Shown: piece by piece, positions 53,179 to 63,566 of the stretch
Layout: the number at the start of each line of letters is the position of its first letter
Numbering within the stretch: position 1 is the stretch's first letter
Assembly: GCF_000701365.1 (NCBI RefSeq)
Contig: NZ_JNIK01000016.1
Coordinates: 310,001-374,000 of the forward strand
DNA length: 64,000 nt
Reading direction: 5' to 3'
From: Blastococcus sp. URHD0036
GTDB taxonomy: Bacteria > Actinomycetota > Actinomycetes > Mycobacteriales > Geodermatophilaceae
The notes under the pieces: generated by a model
Told to the model about the DNA's origin: nothing
The model's database searches: none
What the model saw: only the letters and a program-made list of their open reading frames with translations
Translations under genes and position numbers: made by a program

Positions 53179-53308
53179 AGGTGAACGGCACCGTGAACGC
53201 CGGTCGCTCCCAGGGACGGGGCGCCGCCTCTGCCCACTCACTCCCGGGGCCCCCGCCCCGGGTTCCTCTCTGTGGCACTGCCACACCGACGACCTCTAGG
53301 AGGTTGCC

Positions 53309-54987
<1,679 letters not shown>

Positions 54988-55002
54988 CGCACGGCGCACC
55001 GA

Positions 55003-55044
55003 CGTCGGCCGGGGTGGCGGGGAGACCCGCTGCCCCGGCCGACG
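55003..55044 (+). terminator. Hairpin between glnB and glnD
   Basis: A 12-base perfect stem, CGTCGGCCGGGG (55003-55014) with CCCCGGCCGACG (55033-55044), is followed by CCTTTCC. It may end or attenuate the amtB-glnB transcript before glnD. Confidence 0.65.
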
Positions 55045-55115
55045 CCTTTCCCCGGCGTCCACCGGACGCCCCCACCCCGCCCTCCCGGGCGACCCGCCGA
55101 TCCGATGGGGGAGAC

Positions 55116-57506
55116 GTGCTCGACACCGACTCGCTGCCCGCACTGCCGCGGGACCAGCGGGTGAAGGCCCTCGACACCTGGCTGGCCGGCCTGCTGGCCG
55201 ACGCGGTCGCGGGCACCCCGCCGCCGGTCTCCCGCCGCGGCGGCGCGGCGCCCCGGACCGGCACCGACGGCCTGGCCCTGGTCGCGGTCGGCAGCCTCGG
55301 CCGGCGCGAGCCCCCGCCGCACGGCGACCTCGACCTGGTGCTCGTGCACGACGGCCGCCCCGAGATCGCCGCCCTCGCCGACGCGCTCTGGTACCCGGTC
55401 TGGGACGCGGGCCTGCGGCTGGACCACTCCGTCCGGTCCATCTCCGAGGCGGTCACGGTCGCCTCGACCGACGTCAAGGCCGGCCTCGGGCTGCTCGACG
55501 TCCGGGTGATCGCCGGGGACGCCGACCTCGGGGCCCGGCTGCGCACCGCCACCCTCGGCAGCTGGCGCCAGTCGGCGTCCCGGCTCCTGCCCCAGCTGCG
55601 CGACCTGCGCCGTGAGCGGGCCCGCAAGGTCGGGGAACTGGCCTTCCTGCTCGAGCCGGACCTGAAGGAGGCCTACGGCGGCCTGCGCGAGGGCCAGGTG
55701 CTGCGCGCGGTCGCCGCCGCCCAGCTGGCCGACGAACCCTCCGCCGAGGCGGAGGAGGCCTACTCCTTCCTGCTCGACGTCCGCGACGAGCTCCGCCGCC
55801 GCTCGGGCCGGCCCACCGACGTGCTCGTGCGCCAGGAGCAGGCACCCGTCGCGGCCGCCCTGGGCCTGGCCGACGACGACGCCCTCCTGCGCGAGGTCAG
55901 CCTGGCGGGGCGGCGGCTGGCGTTCGTCGCCGACGAGACGTGGCGGCGGGTGGAGTCGGCACTGGTCCGCCGTCCGCGCGGCCGCTACCGGCGGGTCAAC
56001 CGCGAGCCGCTGGCCGAGGGCGTCGTCCGCCAGGGCGACGAGGTCGTGCTCGCCCGGGACGCCCGTCCGGCCGCCGATCCGGGGCTGGTGCTGCGCGGCG
56101 CGGCCGCCGCGGCCCGCGCCGACCTGCTGCTCTCGCCCTACACGCTCAAGGTCCTCGCGGTGCACAGCCCACCGGTCCCCGAGCCGTGGCCGGCCGAGGT
56201 CCGGTGGTCGTTCCTGCGGCTGCTGGCCAGCGGCCGCAGCGCGGTCCCGGTGATCGAGCAGCTGGACCAGGAGGGCCTCTGGGCGCGGCTGCTGCCCGAG
56301 TGGGACCGCGTCCGGTCGCTGCCGCAGCGGCACCCGTGGCACCGCTTCACCGTCGACCGCCACCTCGTCGAGGCGGCCGCCGCCGCGGCCGAGCTGACCC
56401 GCGACGTCGACCGGCCCGACCTGCTGCTGGTCGGGGCCCTGCTGCACGACATCGGCAAGGGGCTGCCGGGCGACCACAGCGTCGTCGGGGAGCCGATCGG
56501 CGCCGAGATGGCCACGCGCATGGGCTTCACGCCGGAGGACGTCGCGACGATCGCCGCGATGGTCCGCCACCACCTGCTGCTGCCCGACACCGCCACCCGG
56601 CGCGACATCGACGACCCGACCACGATCCAGCGGGTCAGCGAGACCCTCGGGGCGAGCCCGGCCCTGCTGCAGCTGCTGCACGCGCTGGCGCAGGCCGACG
56701 GCGCGGCCACCAGCGCCGCGGCCTGGTCGCCGTGGAAGGCGCACCTCGTGGCGGCCCTGGTCGCCCGGGTGCAGGGGTTCATGGGCACGAGTACCGTGCC
56801 CGAGCCCGATCCGGTGCTGAACCCGACCCAGCCGCAGGTCACGTCGGCCACCTCGGAGGCCGCCGCCGGCGACGCCGACGCGGTCACCGTCGGCATCGAG
56901 GACGTCGCCGACGGCCAGCAGATCACCGTCGGCGCCCCGGACCGGACGGGTCTGTTCAGCGTGCTGGCCGGCGTGATGGCGCTGAACCAGCTCGACGTCC
57001 GGGCGGCCAAGGTGAACGTGCTCGACGGCCGGGCGACGGCGGTGTTCGCGGTGCGCCCGCGGTTCGGCCGGGCACCGGTGGCCGCGATCCTGGCCGACGC
57101 CGTCCGTGCCGCGCTGGAGGGCACGTTGCCGCTGGCCGAGCGGCTGCGGCAGCGGGAGGCGGACTACCGGCAGGACGGCGTGCGGGCCGCGCCTCCCCGG
57201 ATCTCGTGGCACGACTCGGAGGTGAGCGGGGAGCAGAACAGCATCGTCGAGGTGCGGGCTGCCGACCGCGCCGGGCTGCTGCACCGGCTCACCGCCGCGC
57301 TGGCCGCGGAGGGCCTCGACGTCACCTCCGCCCGGATCGAGACCCTGGGCGCGGACGCCGCCGACTACTTCTACGTGTGCAACTCCACGCGCGAGCCCAT
57401 CGATCCCGCCCAGCGGGTCCGCATCGAGGCGGCGCTGGTCGGCGCCACGCGCGGCGCGCCGGAACCCGTGCCGAGCGGTCGGGGGGCCGGGGACACGCCG
57501 GGCTGA
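55116..57506 (+). CDS. glnD: PII nucleotidyltransferase (uridylyl/adenylyltransferase) GlnD
   Basis: It modifies PII according to nitrogen status; actinobacterial GlnD adenylylates Tyr51. The 796-residue protein has a nucleotidyltransferase domain (VGSLGRREPPPHGDLDLVLV near 50-69) and a PII-uridylyltransferase linker. An HD hydrolase domain (LLHDIGKGLPGDHS near 446) and two C-terminal ACT domains (ITVGAPDRTGLFSVLAGVMA and VEVRAADRAGLLHRLTAALA) follow. The GTG at 55116 has a GGGGGAGAC site. A GTG at 55014 would begin inside the upstream hairpin and is less likely. Confidence 0.95.
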   Translation: MLDTDSLPALPRDQRVKALDTWLAGLLADAVAGTPPPVSRRGGAAPRTGTDGLALVAVGSLGRREPPPHGDLDLVLVHDGRPEIAALADALWYPVWDAGLRLDHSVRSISEAVTVASTDVKAGLGLLDVRVIAGDADLGARLRTATLGSWRQSASRLLPQLRDLRRERARKVGELAFLLEPDLKEAYGGLREGQVLRAVAAAQLADEPSAEAEEAYSFLLDVRDELRRRSGRPTDVLVRQEQAPVAAALGLADDDALLREVSLAGRRLAFVADETWRRVESALVRRPRGRYRRVNREPLAEGVVRQGDEVVLARDARPAADPGLVLRGAAAAARADLLLSPYTLKVLAVHSPPVPEPWPAEVRWSFLRLLASGRSAVPVIEQLDQEGLWARLLPEWDRVRSLPQRHPWHRFTVDRHLVEAAAAAAELTRDVDRPDLLLVGALLHDIGKGLPGDHSVVGEPIGAEMATRMGFTPEDVATIAAMVRHHLLLPDTATRRDIDDPTTIQRVSETLGASPALLQLLHALAQADGAATSAAAWSPWKAHLVAALVARVQGFMGTSTVPEPDPVLNPTQPQVTSATSEAAAGDADAVTVGIEDVADGQQITVGAPDRTGLFSVLAGVMALNQLDVRAAKVNVLDGRATAVFAVRPRFGRAPVAAILADAVRAALEGTLPLAERLRQREADYRQDGVRAAPPRISWHDSEVSGEQNSIVEVRAADRAGLLHRLTAALAAEGLDVTSARIETLGADAADYFYVCNSTREPIDPAQRVRIEAALVGATRGAPEPVPSGRGAGDTPG

Positions 57507-57552
57507 GCTTCCCCGGTCCTGTCGGAGGTGCGTGTTCTCCTCGCTGCAGCGT

Positions 57553-57569
57553 GACGGAACGGTTCCGTC
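57553..57569. promoter_or_regulatory. Perfect palindrome GACGGAAC-G-GTTCCGTC
   Basis: A 17-base palindrome lies in the 83-base gap between glnD and the small zinc-ribbon gene, 21 bases before the latter's start. The length and symmetry suit a dimeric repressor. It could alternatively form a very short hairpin in glnD mRNA, but a one-base loop makes that unlikely. Confidence 0.5.
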
Positions 57570-57589
57570 TGCGGCCGAGAGGAGCCCGC

Positions 57590-57781
57590 GTGCCCGAGAT
57601 CAGCGACTGGCTCTGCCCCGAGTGCGGAGACCTCCGGGTGTTCGTGCAGCCCCCGTGCGCCGACGGCCACACCGACGACGGCGGCGACTGCCCCGAGTGG
57701 GTCTGCGCCGACTGCGGCACCGCCCTGTTCTCCGGGCCCACCCCGATGGCCGTCCCGGTCGCCGTCCGCCGGGCCGCGTGA
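57590..57781 (+). CDS. Small zinc-ribbon protein
   Basis: The 63-residue protein has CPECGD at 9-14, a further Cys-x3-His (CADGH) near 23-27 and CADCG near 39-43, giving at least one four-cysteine zinc ribbon. I do not recognise a named family. It is preceded by a GAGAGGAG ribosome site before the GTG at 57590, and by a perfect 17-base palindrome. It sits between glnD and ffh, and ffh has its own TAGCCT hexamer just after its stop. Confidence 0.7.
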   Translation: MPEISDWLCPECGDLRVFVQPPCADGHTDDGGDCPEWVCADCGTALFSGPTPMAVPVAVRRAA

Positions 57782-57795
57782 GCGGCGGACCTCGG

Positions 57796-57801
57796 TAGCC
57801 T
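57796..57801 (+). promoter_or_regulatory. Putative -10 element (TAGCCT) for ffh
   Basis: TAGCCT lies 54 bases before the ffh GTG. The leader carries a TGAGGA ribosome-site-like stretch, so this transcript appears leadered. Confidence 0.4.
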
Positions 57802-57855
57802 GGGGTGCAGGAGGCGCGGTCCGCCCGCGCCCGGAACTCTCCCTGAGGACGGCTT

Positions 57856-59418
57856 GTGTTCGAGACCCTCTCCGACCGCCTGGACAAGGTCTTCACCGGT
57901 CTGCGCGGCAAGGGCCGGCTGACCGAGGCCGACATCGACGCCACCGCGCGCGAGATCCGCATCGCGCTGCTGGAGGCCGACGTCGCGCTGCCGGTGGTGC
58001 GCGCCTTCGTCAACGCGGTGAAGGAACGGGCCCGCGGCTCGGAGGTCTCCCAGGCCCTCAACCCGGCCCAGCAGGTCATCAAGATCGTCAACGAGGAGCT
58101 CGTCCAGGTCCTCGGCGGCGAGACCCGGCGGCTGCGGTACGCCAAGACCTCGCCGACGGTGATCATGCTGGCCGGCTTGCAGGGTGCGGGTAAGACGACG
58201 CTCGCCGGCAAGCTCGGGAAGTGGCTCAAGAGCCAGGGCCACACGCCCCTGCTCGTCGCCGCGGACCTGCAGCGGCCCAACGCGGTCAACCAGCTGTCGA
58301 TCGTGGCCGGGCAGGCCGGGGTGGACGTCTACGCCCCCCAGCCGGGCAACGGGGTCGGCGACCCGATCCAGGTCGCACGGGACTCCATCGACCACGCCCG
58401 CCGCACGATGCACGACGTCGTCGTCGTCGACACCGCCGGCCGGCTGGGCATCGACGCCGAGCTGATGGCCCAGGCGGCCGGGATCCGCGACGCCGTCCAG
58501 CCCGACGAGACGCTGTTCGTCGTCGACGCGATGATCGGCCAGGACGCCGTCACCACCGCCGAGGCCTTCCGCGACGGCGTCGGCTTCTCCGGTGTCGTGC
58601 TGACCAAGCTCGACGGCGACGCCCGCGGTGGTGCCGCGCTGTCGGTGCGGTACGTGACCGGTCAGCCGATCATGTTCGCCTCGACCGGCGAGAAGCTCAC
58701 CGACTTCGACGTCTTCCACCCCGAGCGGATGGCCTCGCGCATCCTCGGCATGGGCGACGTCCTCACGCTCATCGAGCAGGCCGAGCAGGCCTTCGACGCC
58801 GACCAGGCCGAGCGGATGGCCGGCAAGCTCGCCTCCCGCGAGGGCTTCACCCTCGAGGACTTCCTCGAGCAGATGCTCGCCATCCGCAAGATGGGCCCGA
58901 TCGCCAACCTGCTGGGGATGCTGCCCGGCGCCGGGGCGATGAAGGAGCAGCTCAAGCAGGTCGACGACCGCGACCTGGACCGCACCGCGGCGATCATCCG
59001 CTCGATGACGCCGCAGGAGCGGGTCAACTCCAAGATCATCAACGCCTCGCGGCGGGTGCGCATCGCCAACGGCTCCGGCGTCAGCGTCACCGACGTCAAC
59101 CAGCTGCTGGAGCGGTTCGCGCAGGCCCAGAAGATGATGGGCCAGATGGCCGGCAGCATGGGCCTGCCGGGCATGGGGCCGATGTCGAAGAAGGCCCGCG
59201 GCCGCCAGATGCAGGCGCAGGCGAAGAAGGGCAAGGGGAAGAAGGGCAAGGGCAAGGCGCCCGCCCGCCGGCCGATGGGCGCTCCCGGCCTGCCGCCGGG
59301 CGCCGGCTTCCCGGGCGGCGCCGGTCTCCCGGGCGGCATGCCGAGCCTGCCGCCCGGCCAGGCGATGCCGGACCTCACCAAGCTGAACTTCGACCAGTTC
59401 AAGGACGGCGGGCGCTGA
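57856..59418 (+). CDS. ffh: Signal recognition particle protein Ffh
   Basis: The SRP GTPase binds signal sequences and 4.5S RNA and delivers ribosomes to FtsY. The 520-residue protein has the N domain (FETLSDRLDKVFTGLRGKG) and the G domain with MLAGLQGAGKTTLAGKLG near 104, VVDTAGRLGIDAELM near 191 and LTKLDGDARGGA near 247. The Met-rich M domain spans about 300-440 (MMGQMAGSMGLPGMGPM). A basic KKGKGKKGKGK stretch and a Pro/Gly-rich tail end the protein. The stop overlaps a probable CTG start of the next gene. No 4.5S RNA gene was recognised nearby. Confidence 0.97.
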   Translation: MFETLSDRLDKVFTGLRGKGRLTEADIDATAREIRIALLEADVALPVVRAFVNAVKERARGSEVSQALNPAQQVIKIVNEELVQVLGGETRRLRYAKTSPTVIMLAGLQGAGKTTLAGKLGKWLKSQGHTPLLVAADLQRPNAVNQLSIVAGQAGVDVYAPQPGNGVGDPIQVARDSIDHARRTMHDVVVVDTAGRLGIDAELMAQAAGIRDAVQPDETLFVVDAMIGQDAVTTAEAFRDGVGFSGVVLTKLDGDARGGAALSVRYVTGQPIMFASTGEKLTDFDVFHPERMASRILGMGDVLTLIEQAEQAFDADQAERMAGKLASREGFTLEDFLEQMLAIRKMGPIANLLGMLPGAGAMKEQLKQVDDRDLDRTAAIIRSMTPQERVNSKIINASRRVRIANGSGVSVTDVNQLLERFAQAQKMMGQMAGSMGLPGMGPMSKKARGRQMQAQAKKGKGKKGKGKAPARRPMGAPGLPPGAGFPGGAGLPGGMPSLPPGQAMPDLTKLNFDQFKDGGR

Positions 59419-60497
59419 CCCCCGCGCTGCACCTCGCGGGGGTCGTCCTCCCGGAGGGCGAGCACCGCGACCTGTGGGTCCGCGACGGGCTGCTCACCTC
59501 CGAGCCGGTCGCCGGAGCCGAGACGGTCTCCCGGGGCGGCTTCGTGCTGCCCGGGCTGGTCGACGCGCACTGCCACGTCGGCATCGCCCGCGGCGGCGGC
59601 CACGTCGAGACCCTCGACGGGCTGCGCGAGCAGGCGCTCGCCGAGCGGGACGCCGGTGTCCTCGCGCTGCGCGACTGCGGCTCCCCGGTCGACACCCGGG
59701 CCCTGGACGACGAGCCGGACCTGCCGCGGATCATCCGTGCCGGCCGGCACCTGGCCAGCCCCCGCCGGTACCTGCCCGGTCTCGGGATCGAACTGGAGCC
59801 CGCGGACCTGGTCGCCGAGGTGCGGGTGCAGGCGCGCCGCGGTGACGGCTGGGTGAAGCTGATCGGCGACTGGATCGACCGCGAGGTCGGCGACCTGGCG
59901 CCCGAGTGGCCGGCCGAGGTCGTCGCCGCGGCCATCGCCGCCGCGCACGAGGAGGGCGCGAAGGTCACCGCGCACACGTTCGGCACCGACGCGCTGCCCG
60001 ATCTGATCCGCGCCGGCATCGACTGCGTGGAGCACGGCACCGGCCTCACCGAGGAGCTCATCGGCGAGATGGCCGCCCGCGGCACCGCCGTCGTGCCCAC
60101 CCTGGTCAACGTGGAGAACTTCCCCGGGTTCGCCGAGGCGGGGGAGAAGCGTTTCCCGCAGTACGCGTCGACGATGCGGCGGCTGTACGCGGACTCGGGT
60201 GCCGTGGTCAGGGCGGCGTACGAGGCCGGGGTGCCGGTGTTCGCCGGCACCGACGCCGGTGGCGGCATCGCGCACGGGCGGGTGGCCGACGAGATCCGCG
60301 CGCTGGCCGCGGCCGGGCTCCCCGCCGAGGCGGCGCTCGCGGCCGGATCGTGGGGTGCCCGCACCTGGCTGGGCCTGCCGAACGTCGTCGACGGCGCCCC
60401 GGCCGACCTGGTCGTCTACGACCGCGATCCGCGGACGGACCTCGACGTCCTCGCCCGTCCGTCGCTCACCGTCCTGCGCGGTCGGGTGTACCGCTAG
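59415..60497 (+). CDS. Amidohydrolase family protein, probable CTG start
   Basis: The 360-residue metal-dependent hydrolase is of the imidazolonepropionase-like amidohydrolase group. The His-x-His motif is in [12 protein letters not shown] near 52-61, a metal His in VTAHTFG near 192, CVEHGTG near 213 and the Asp in [10 protein letters not shown] near 280. An amidohydrolase after ffh is conserved in mycobacteria (Rv2915c). No ATG, GTG or TTG exists in frame before residue 49, which is only a few residues from the metal site. A CTG at 59415 overlapping the ffh stop as CTGA, nine bases after AGGA, gives the full N-terminal beta sandwich ([20 protein letters not shown]). The substrate is unknown. 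Confidence 0.88.
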   Translation: MTPALHLAGVVLPEGEHRDLWVRDGLLTSEPVAGAETVSRGGFVLPGLVDAHCHVGIARGGGHVETLDGLREQALAERDAGVLALRDCGSPVDTRALDDEPDLPRIIRAGRHLASPRRYLPGLGIELEPADLVAEVRVQARRGDGWVKLIGDWIDREVGDLAPEWPAEVVAAAIAAAHEEGAKVTAHTFGTDALPDLIRAGIDCVEHGTGLTEELIGEMAARGTAVVPTLVNVENFPGFAEAGEKRFPQYASTMRRLYADSGAVVRAAYEAGVPVFAGTDAGGGIAHGRVADEIRALAAAGLPAEAALAAGSWGARTWLGLPNVVDGAPADLVVYDRDPRTDLDVLARPSLTVLRGRVYR

Positions 60498-60543
60498 CGA
60501 AACCCACCGGCGGCCCGGCGGGCCCGCCTGGGAGGATCGCCCC

Positions 60544-62292
60544 GTGCTCCTCCGGATGTCCTCCCTGTTCCTGCGCACCCTCCGCGACGACCCGGCCGAC
60601 GCGGAGGTGCCCAGCCACCGGCTCCTCGTGCGTGCCGGGTACATCCGCCGCGCCGCCCCGGGCGGGTTCACCTGGCTGCCGCTGGGCTACCGGGTGTTCC
60701 GCAACGTCGAGCGCGTCGTCCGCGAGGAGATGGATGCGATGGGCGCGCAGGAGGTGCACTTCCCGGCGCTGCTGCCGCGCGAGCCCTACGAGGCCACCGG
60801 CCGGTGGACCGAGTACGGCCCCAACCTCTTCCGGCTGCAGGACCGCCGCGGCAACGACTTCCTCCTCGGCCCCACCCACGAGGAGATGTTCACGCTCCTG
60901 GTGAAGGACCTGTACTCGTCCTACAAGGACCTGCCGCTGTCGCTCTACCAGATCCAGACGAAGTACCGGGACGAGGCGCGGCCCCGGGCCGGGCTGTTCC
61001 GCGGCCGCGAGTTCACGATGAAGGACAGCTACTCCTTCGACGTCGACGACGCCGGTCTGGACAAGAGCTACGCCGCGCACCGCGACGCCTACATCCGGAT
61101 CTTCGACCGGCTGGGCCTGGAGTACGTGATCGTCTCGGCGATGTCCGGCGCGATGGGCGGCTCCCGCAGCGAGGAGTTCCTGCACCCCACCGAGATCGGG
61201 GAGGACACCTTCGTCCGCTCGGCCGGTGGGTACGCGGCGAACGTCGAGGCCGTCACGACGGTGGTGCCCGACGCGATCCCGCTGGAGGGGCTGCCCGAAG
61301 CGCACGTCGAGGACACCCCCGACACCCCCACGATCGAGACGCTGGTCGCCGTCGCGCAGGAGAAGTTCCCCGACGCGGGGTACACCGCGGCGTCGACGCT
61401 GAAGAACGTCGTCGTCACGCTGCTGCACCCCGACGGCACGCGGGAGCCGCTCGTCATCGGCATCCCCGGGGACCGCGAGGTCGACGCCAAGCGCCTGGAG
61501 GCCCAGGTCGCGCCGGCCGAGGTCGAGCCGTTCACCGAGTTCGACAAGCACCCCGCGCTGGTCAAGGGCTACATCGGCCCGCAGGTGCTCGGTGCCGACA
61601 GCGACTCCGGCATCCGTTACCTGGTCGACCCCCGGGTCGTGCCGGGCAGCCGCTGGATCACCGGCGCCAACGAGCCCGGCAAGCACGTGTTCGACCTGGT
61701 GGCCGGCCGGGACTTCACCTGGGACGGCGTCGTCGAGGCCGCCGAGGTGCTGGCCGGTGACCCCGCGCCCGACGGCTCGGGGGCGCTGGAGCTCGCCCGC
61801 GGCGTCGAGATGGGCCACATCTTCCAGCTGGGCCGCAAGTACGCCGAGGCGCTGGACCTCAAGGTCCTCGACGAGAACGGCAAGCTCGTCACGGTCACCA
61901 TGGGCTCCTACGGCATCGGCGTCTCGCGGGCCGTGGCCGCCATCGCCGAGTCGATGCACGACGAGCTCGGTCTCGTCTGGCCGCGGGAGATCGCGCCGGC
62001 CGACGTGCACGTCGTCGCCACCGGCAAGGACGCGGCGATCTTCGAGGCGGCGGAGCACCTGTCGGCGGAGCTCGTGGCGGCCGGCCTGACGGTGCTCTAC
62101 GACGACCGGCCGAAGGTCAGCCCCGGCGTGAAGTTCAAGGACGCCGAGCTGCTCGGCATGCCGACGATCGTGACCGTGGGCCGGGGCCTGGCCGACGGCG
62201 TCATCGAGGTGCGCGACCGGGCGACCGGCGACCGCCAGGAGGTCCCGGTGGCCGAGGCGCGGGAGCGGGTGCTGGCGGCGGTGCGCGGCTAG
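60544..62292 (+). CDS. proS: Proline--tRNA ligase (bacterial type)
   Basis: This class II synthetase charges tRNA-Pro. The 582-residue protein has motif 1 around [20 protein letters not shown], motif 2 in [20 protein letters not shown] and motif 3 in [13 protein letters not shown] near 458. A C-terminal anticodon-binding domain follows. The insertion (about 230-390, with [17 protein letters not shown]) is the YbaK-like editing domain that removes mischarged alanine, typical of the bacterial ProS type. The GTG at 60544 has a GGGAGGA site; an ATG four codons later is an alternative. Confidence 0.97.
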   Translation: MLLRMSSLFLRTLRDDPADAEVPSHRLLVRAGYIRRAAPGGFTWLPLGYRVFRNVERVVREEMDAMGAQEVHFPALLPREPYEATGRWTEYGPNLFRLQDRRGNDFLLGPTHEEMFTLLVKDLYSSYKDLPLSLYQIQTKYRDEARPRAGLFRGREFTMKDSYSFDVDDAGLDKSYAAHRDAYIRIFDRLGLEYVIVSAMSGAMGGSRSEEFLHPTEIGEDTFVRSAGGYAANVEAVTTVVPDAIPLEGLPEAHVEDTPDTPTIETLVAVAQEKFPDAGYTAASTLKNVVVTLLHPDGTREPLVIGIPGDREVDAKRLEAQVAPAEVEPFTEFDKHPALVKGYIGPQVLGADSDSGIRYLVDPRVVPGSRWITGANEPGKHVFDLVAGRDFTWDGVVEAAEVLAGDPAPDGSGALELARGVEMGHIFQLGRKYAEALDLKVLDENGKLVTVTMGSYGIGVSRAVAAIAESMHDELGLVWPREIAPADVHVVATGKDAAIFEAAEHLSAELVAAGLTVLYDDRPKVSPGVKFKDAELLGMPTIVTVGRGLADGVIEVRDRATGDRQEVPVAEARERVLAAVRG

Positions 62293-62711
62293 CCCGCGAC
62301 CAGCTCGACCTCGTAGCCGTCGTCGTCCTCGAGGTAGGCGGCGCGGTGGTCGGGGCCGCCGGCGAACGGGTGGCGGTCGGCGAACAGCAGCCGCCAGCCG
62401 TGCGCCGGCGCCTCGGCGACGAGGGCGTCCAGCTCCTGCGTCGTCCCCGCGTGGAACGCCAGGTGGTTGAGGCCGGGTGCGCGGCGCTCGTGCCGGTCGC
62501 CGGTCAGCGCGGGGGACTGCTCGACGACGACGTAGACGTCGCCCGCCCGCCACGACCGGCCGTGCTCCCACGACTGGTACGCGACCGCGCCCAGCCGGGT
62601 CAGCAACCACCCCCAGGAACGCTCGGCGCGGCCCAGGTCGGGCACCCACAGCTCCACGTGGTGGAGCAGTCCACGGCTGGTTTCCTCGCCCGTCGCCACG
62701 TCTGGCATCAT
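62289..62711 (-). CDS. VOC superfamily (glyoxalase-like) protein
   Basis: The 140-residue protein has one vicinal-oxygen-chelate domain: [20 protein letters not shown] at about 16-35, LNHLAFHAG near 80-88 and [15 protein letters not shown] at the C-terminus, with metal-ligand His and Glu in canonical places. The enzymatic role is unknown. Two adjacent ATG codons (62711 and 62708) are both possible starts. It is convergent with proS, and their stops share the tetramer CTAG. Confidence 0.85.
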   Translation of the reverse strand: MMPDVATGEETSRGLLHHVELWVPDLGRAERSWGWLLTRLGAVAYQSWEHGRSWRAGDVYVVVEQSPALTGDRHERRAPGLNHLAFHAGTTQELDALVAEAPAHGWRLLFADRHPFAGGPDHRAAYLEDDDGYEVELVAG

Positions 62712-62844
62712 GGACTGTCGAACACGGCGTCGTGCGGCCCTCTCACCGCGCCTCGGCCGTGTCCCTGGCTCCGCCCCGGCGTATCCCCACGCGCTCACCC
62801 GGCGAGCAACCGACAGACAGCGTTCGAGGAGAATCCGAGCCACC

Positions 62845-63315
62845 GTGGCCACCAAGATCAAGCTCATGCGCCTGGGCAAGATGCGCGCGCCGTACTACCG
62901 CATCGTCGTCGCCGACTCGCGCACCAAGCGTGACGGCCGCTCGATCGAGACGATCGGCAAGTACCACCCCAAGGAGGACCCCTCCTTCATCGAGGTCGAC
63001 AGCGAGCGCGCGCAGTACTGGCTGGGTGTCGGCGCGCAGCCGACCGAGGCCGTCGCCGCCATCTTCCGGGTCACCGGTGACTGGCAGAAGTTCAAGGGCG
63101 AGGCCGCGCCGCCGCCCATGAAGGTCGCCGCCCCGAAGCCGGACAAGAAGGCCCTCTACGAGGCCGCCGTCCTGGCCGGTGGGGACGAGCCGGCCGCCGG
63201 CGCCACCACCCCGAAGAAGAAGGCCGCTCCCAAGGCCGAGGCCGCCTCCGAGGCCGCCCCTGCTGCTGCGGACGCCGCTCCGGCGGACGCCCCCGCCGAG
63301 ACGCCCGCCGAGTAA
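62845..63315 (+). CDS. rpsP: 30S ribosomal protein S16
   Basis: The 156-residue protein has a canonical S16 core in residues 1-80 ([20 protein letters not shown], then [20 protein letters not shown]). A long Lys/Ala/Pro-rich C-terminal tail ([20 protein letters not shown]) follows, as in other high-GC actinobacteria. The GTG at 62845 gives the exact family start, with GAGGAGAA upstream. The KH-domain gene follows after 3 bases and rimM after that, the standard rpsP operon. Confidence 0.97.
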   Translation: MATKIKLMRLGKMRAPYYRIVVADSRTKRDGRSIETIGKYHPKEDPSFIEVDSERAQYWLGVGAQPTEAVAAIFRVTGDWQKFKGEAAPPPMKVAAPKPDKKALYEAAVLAGGDEPAAGATTPKKKAAPKAEAASEAAPAAADAAPADAPAETPAE

Positions 63316-63318
63316 GAC

Positions 63319-63555
63319 ATGGTGGAAGAGGCGCTCGAGCACCTGGTCAAGGGCATCGTCGACCACCCGGAGGACGTCCAGGTCGACCTGCTCACCAACC
63401 GTCGCGGCAAGACCCTCGAGGTCCGGGTGCACCCCGACGACCTGGGCAAGGTCATCGGCCGCGGCGGGCGCACCGCCAAGGCGCTGCGCACCGTCATGAC
63501 CGGCGTCGGTGGCCGGGGCCTGCGGGTCGACGTCGTCGACACCGACGGGCGCTGA
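63319..63555 (+). CDS. khpA: KH-domain RNA-binding protein (KhpA)
   Basis: The 78-residue protein is a single KH domain with the RNA-binding loop VIGRGGRTAKALRTVM near 45-60. Encoded between rpsP and rimM as in most Gram-positives, it corresponds to KhpA, which works with KhpB in RNA binding and cell elongation. It starts at ATG 63319, 3 bases after the rpsP stop. Confidence 0.95.
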   Translation: MVEEALEHLVKGIVDHPEDVQVDLLTNRRGKTLEVRVHPDDLGKVIGRGGRTAKALRTVMTGVGGRGLRVDVVDTDGR

Positions 63556-63566
63556 GCGCACCACCC

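Noticed and set aside
51858-53237. 459-residue version of the nickel transporter
   Set aside because: The added 86 residues would read through the Nur box and promoter. The GTG at 52979 has an AGGAGG site.
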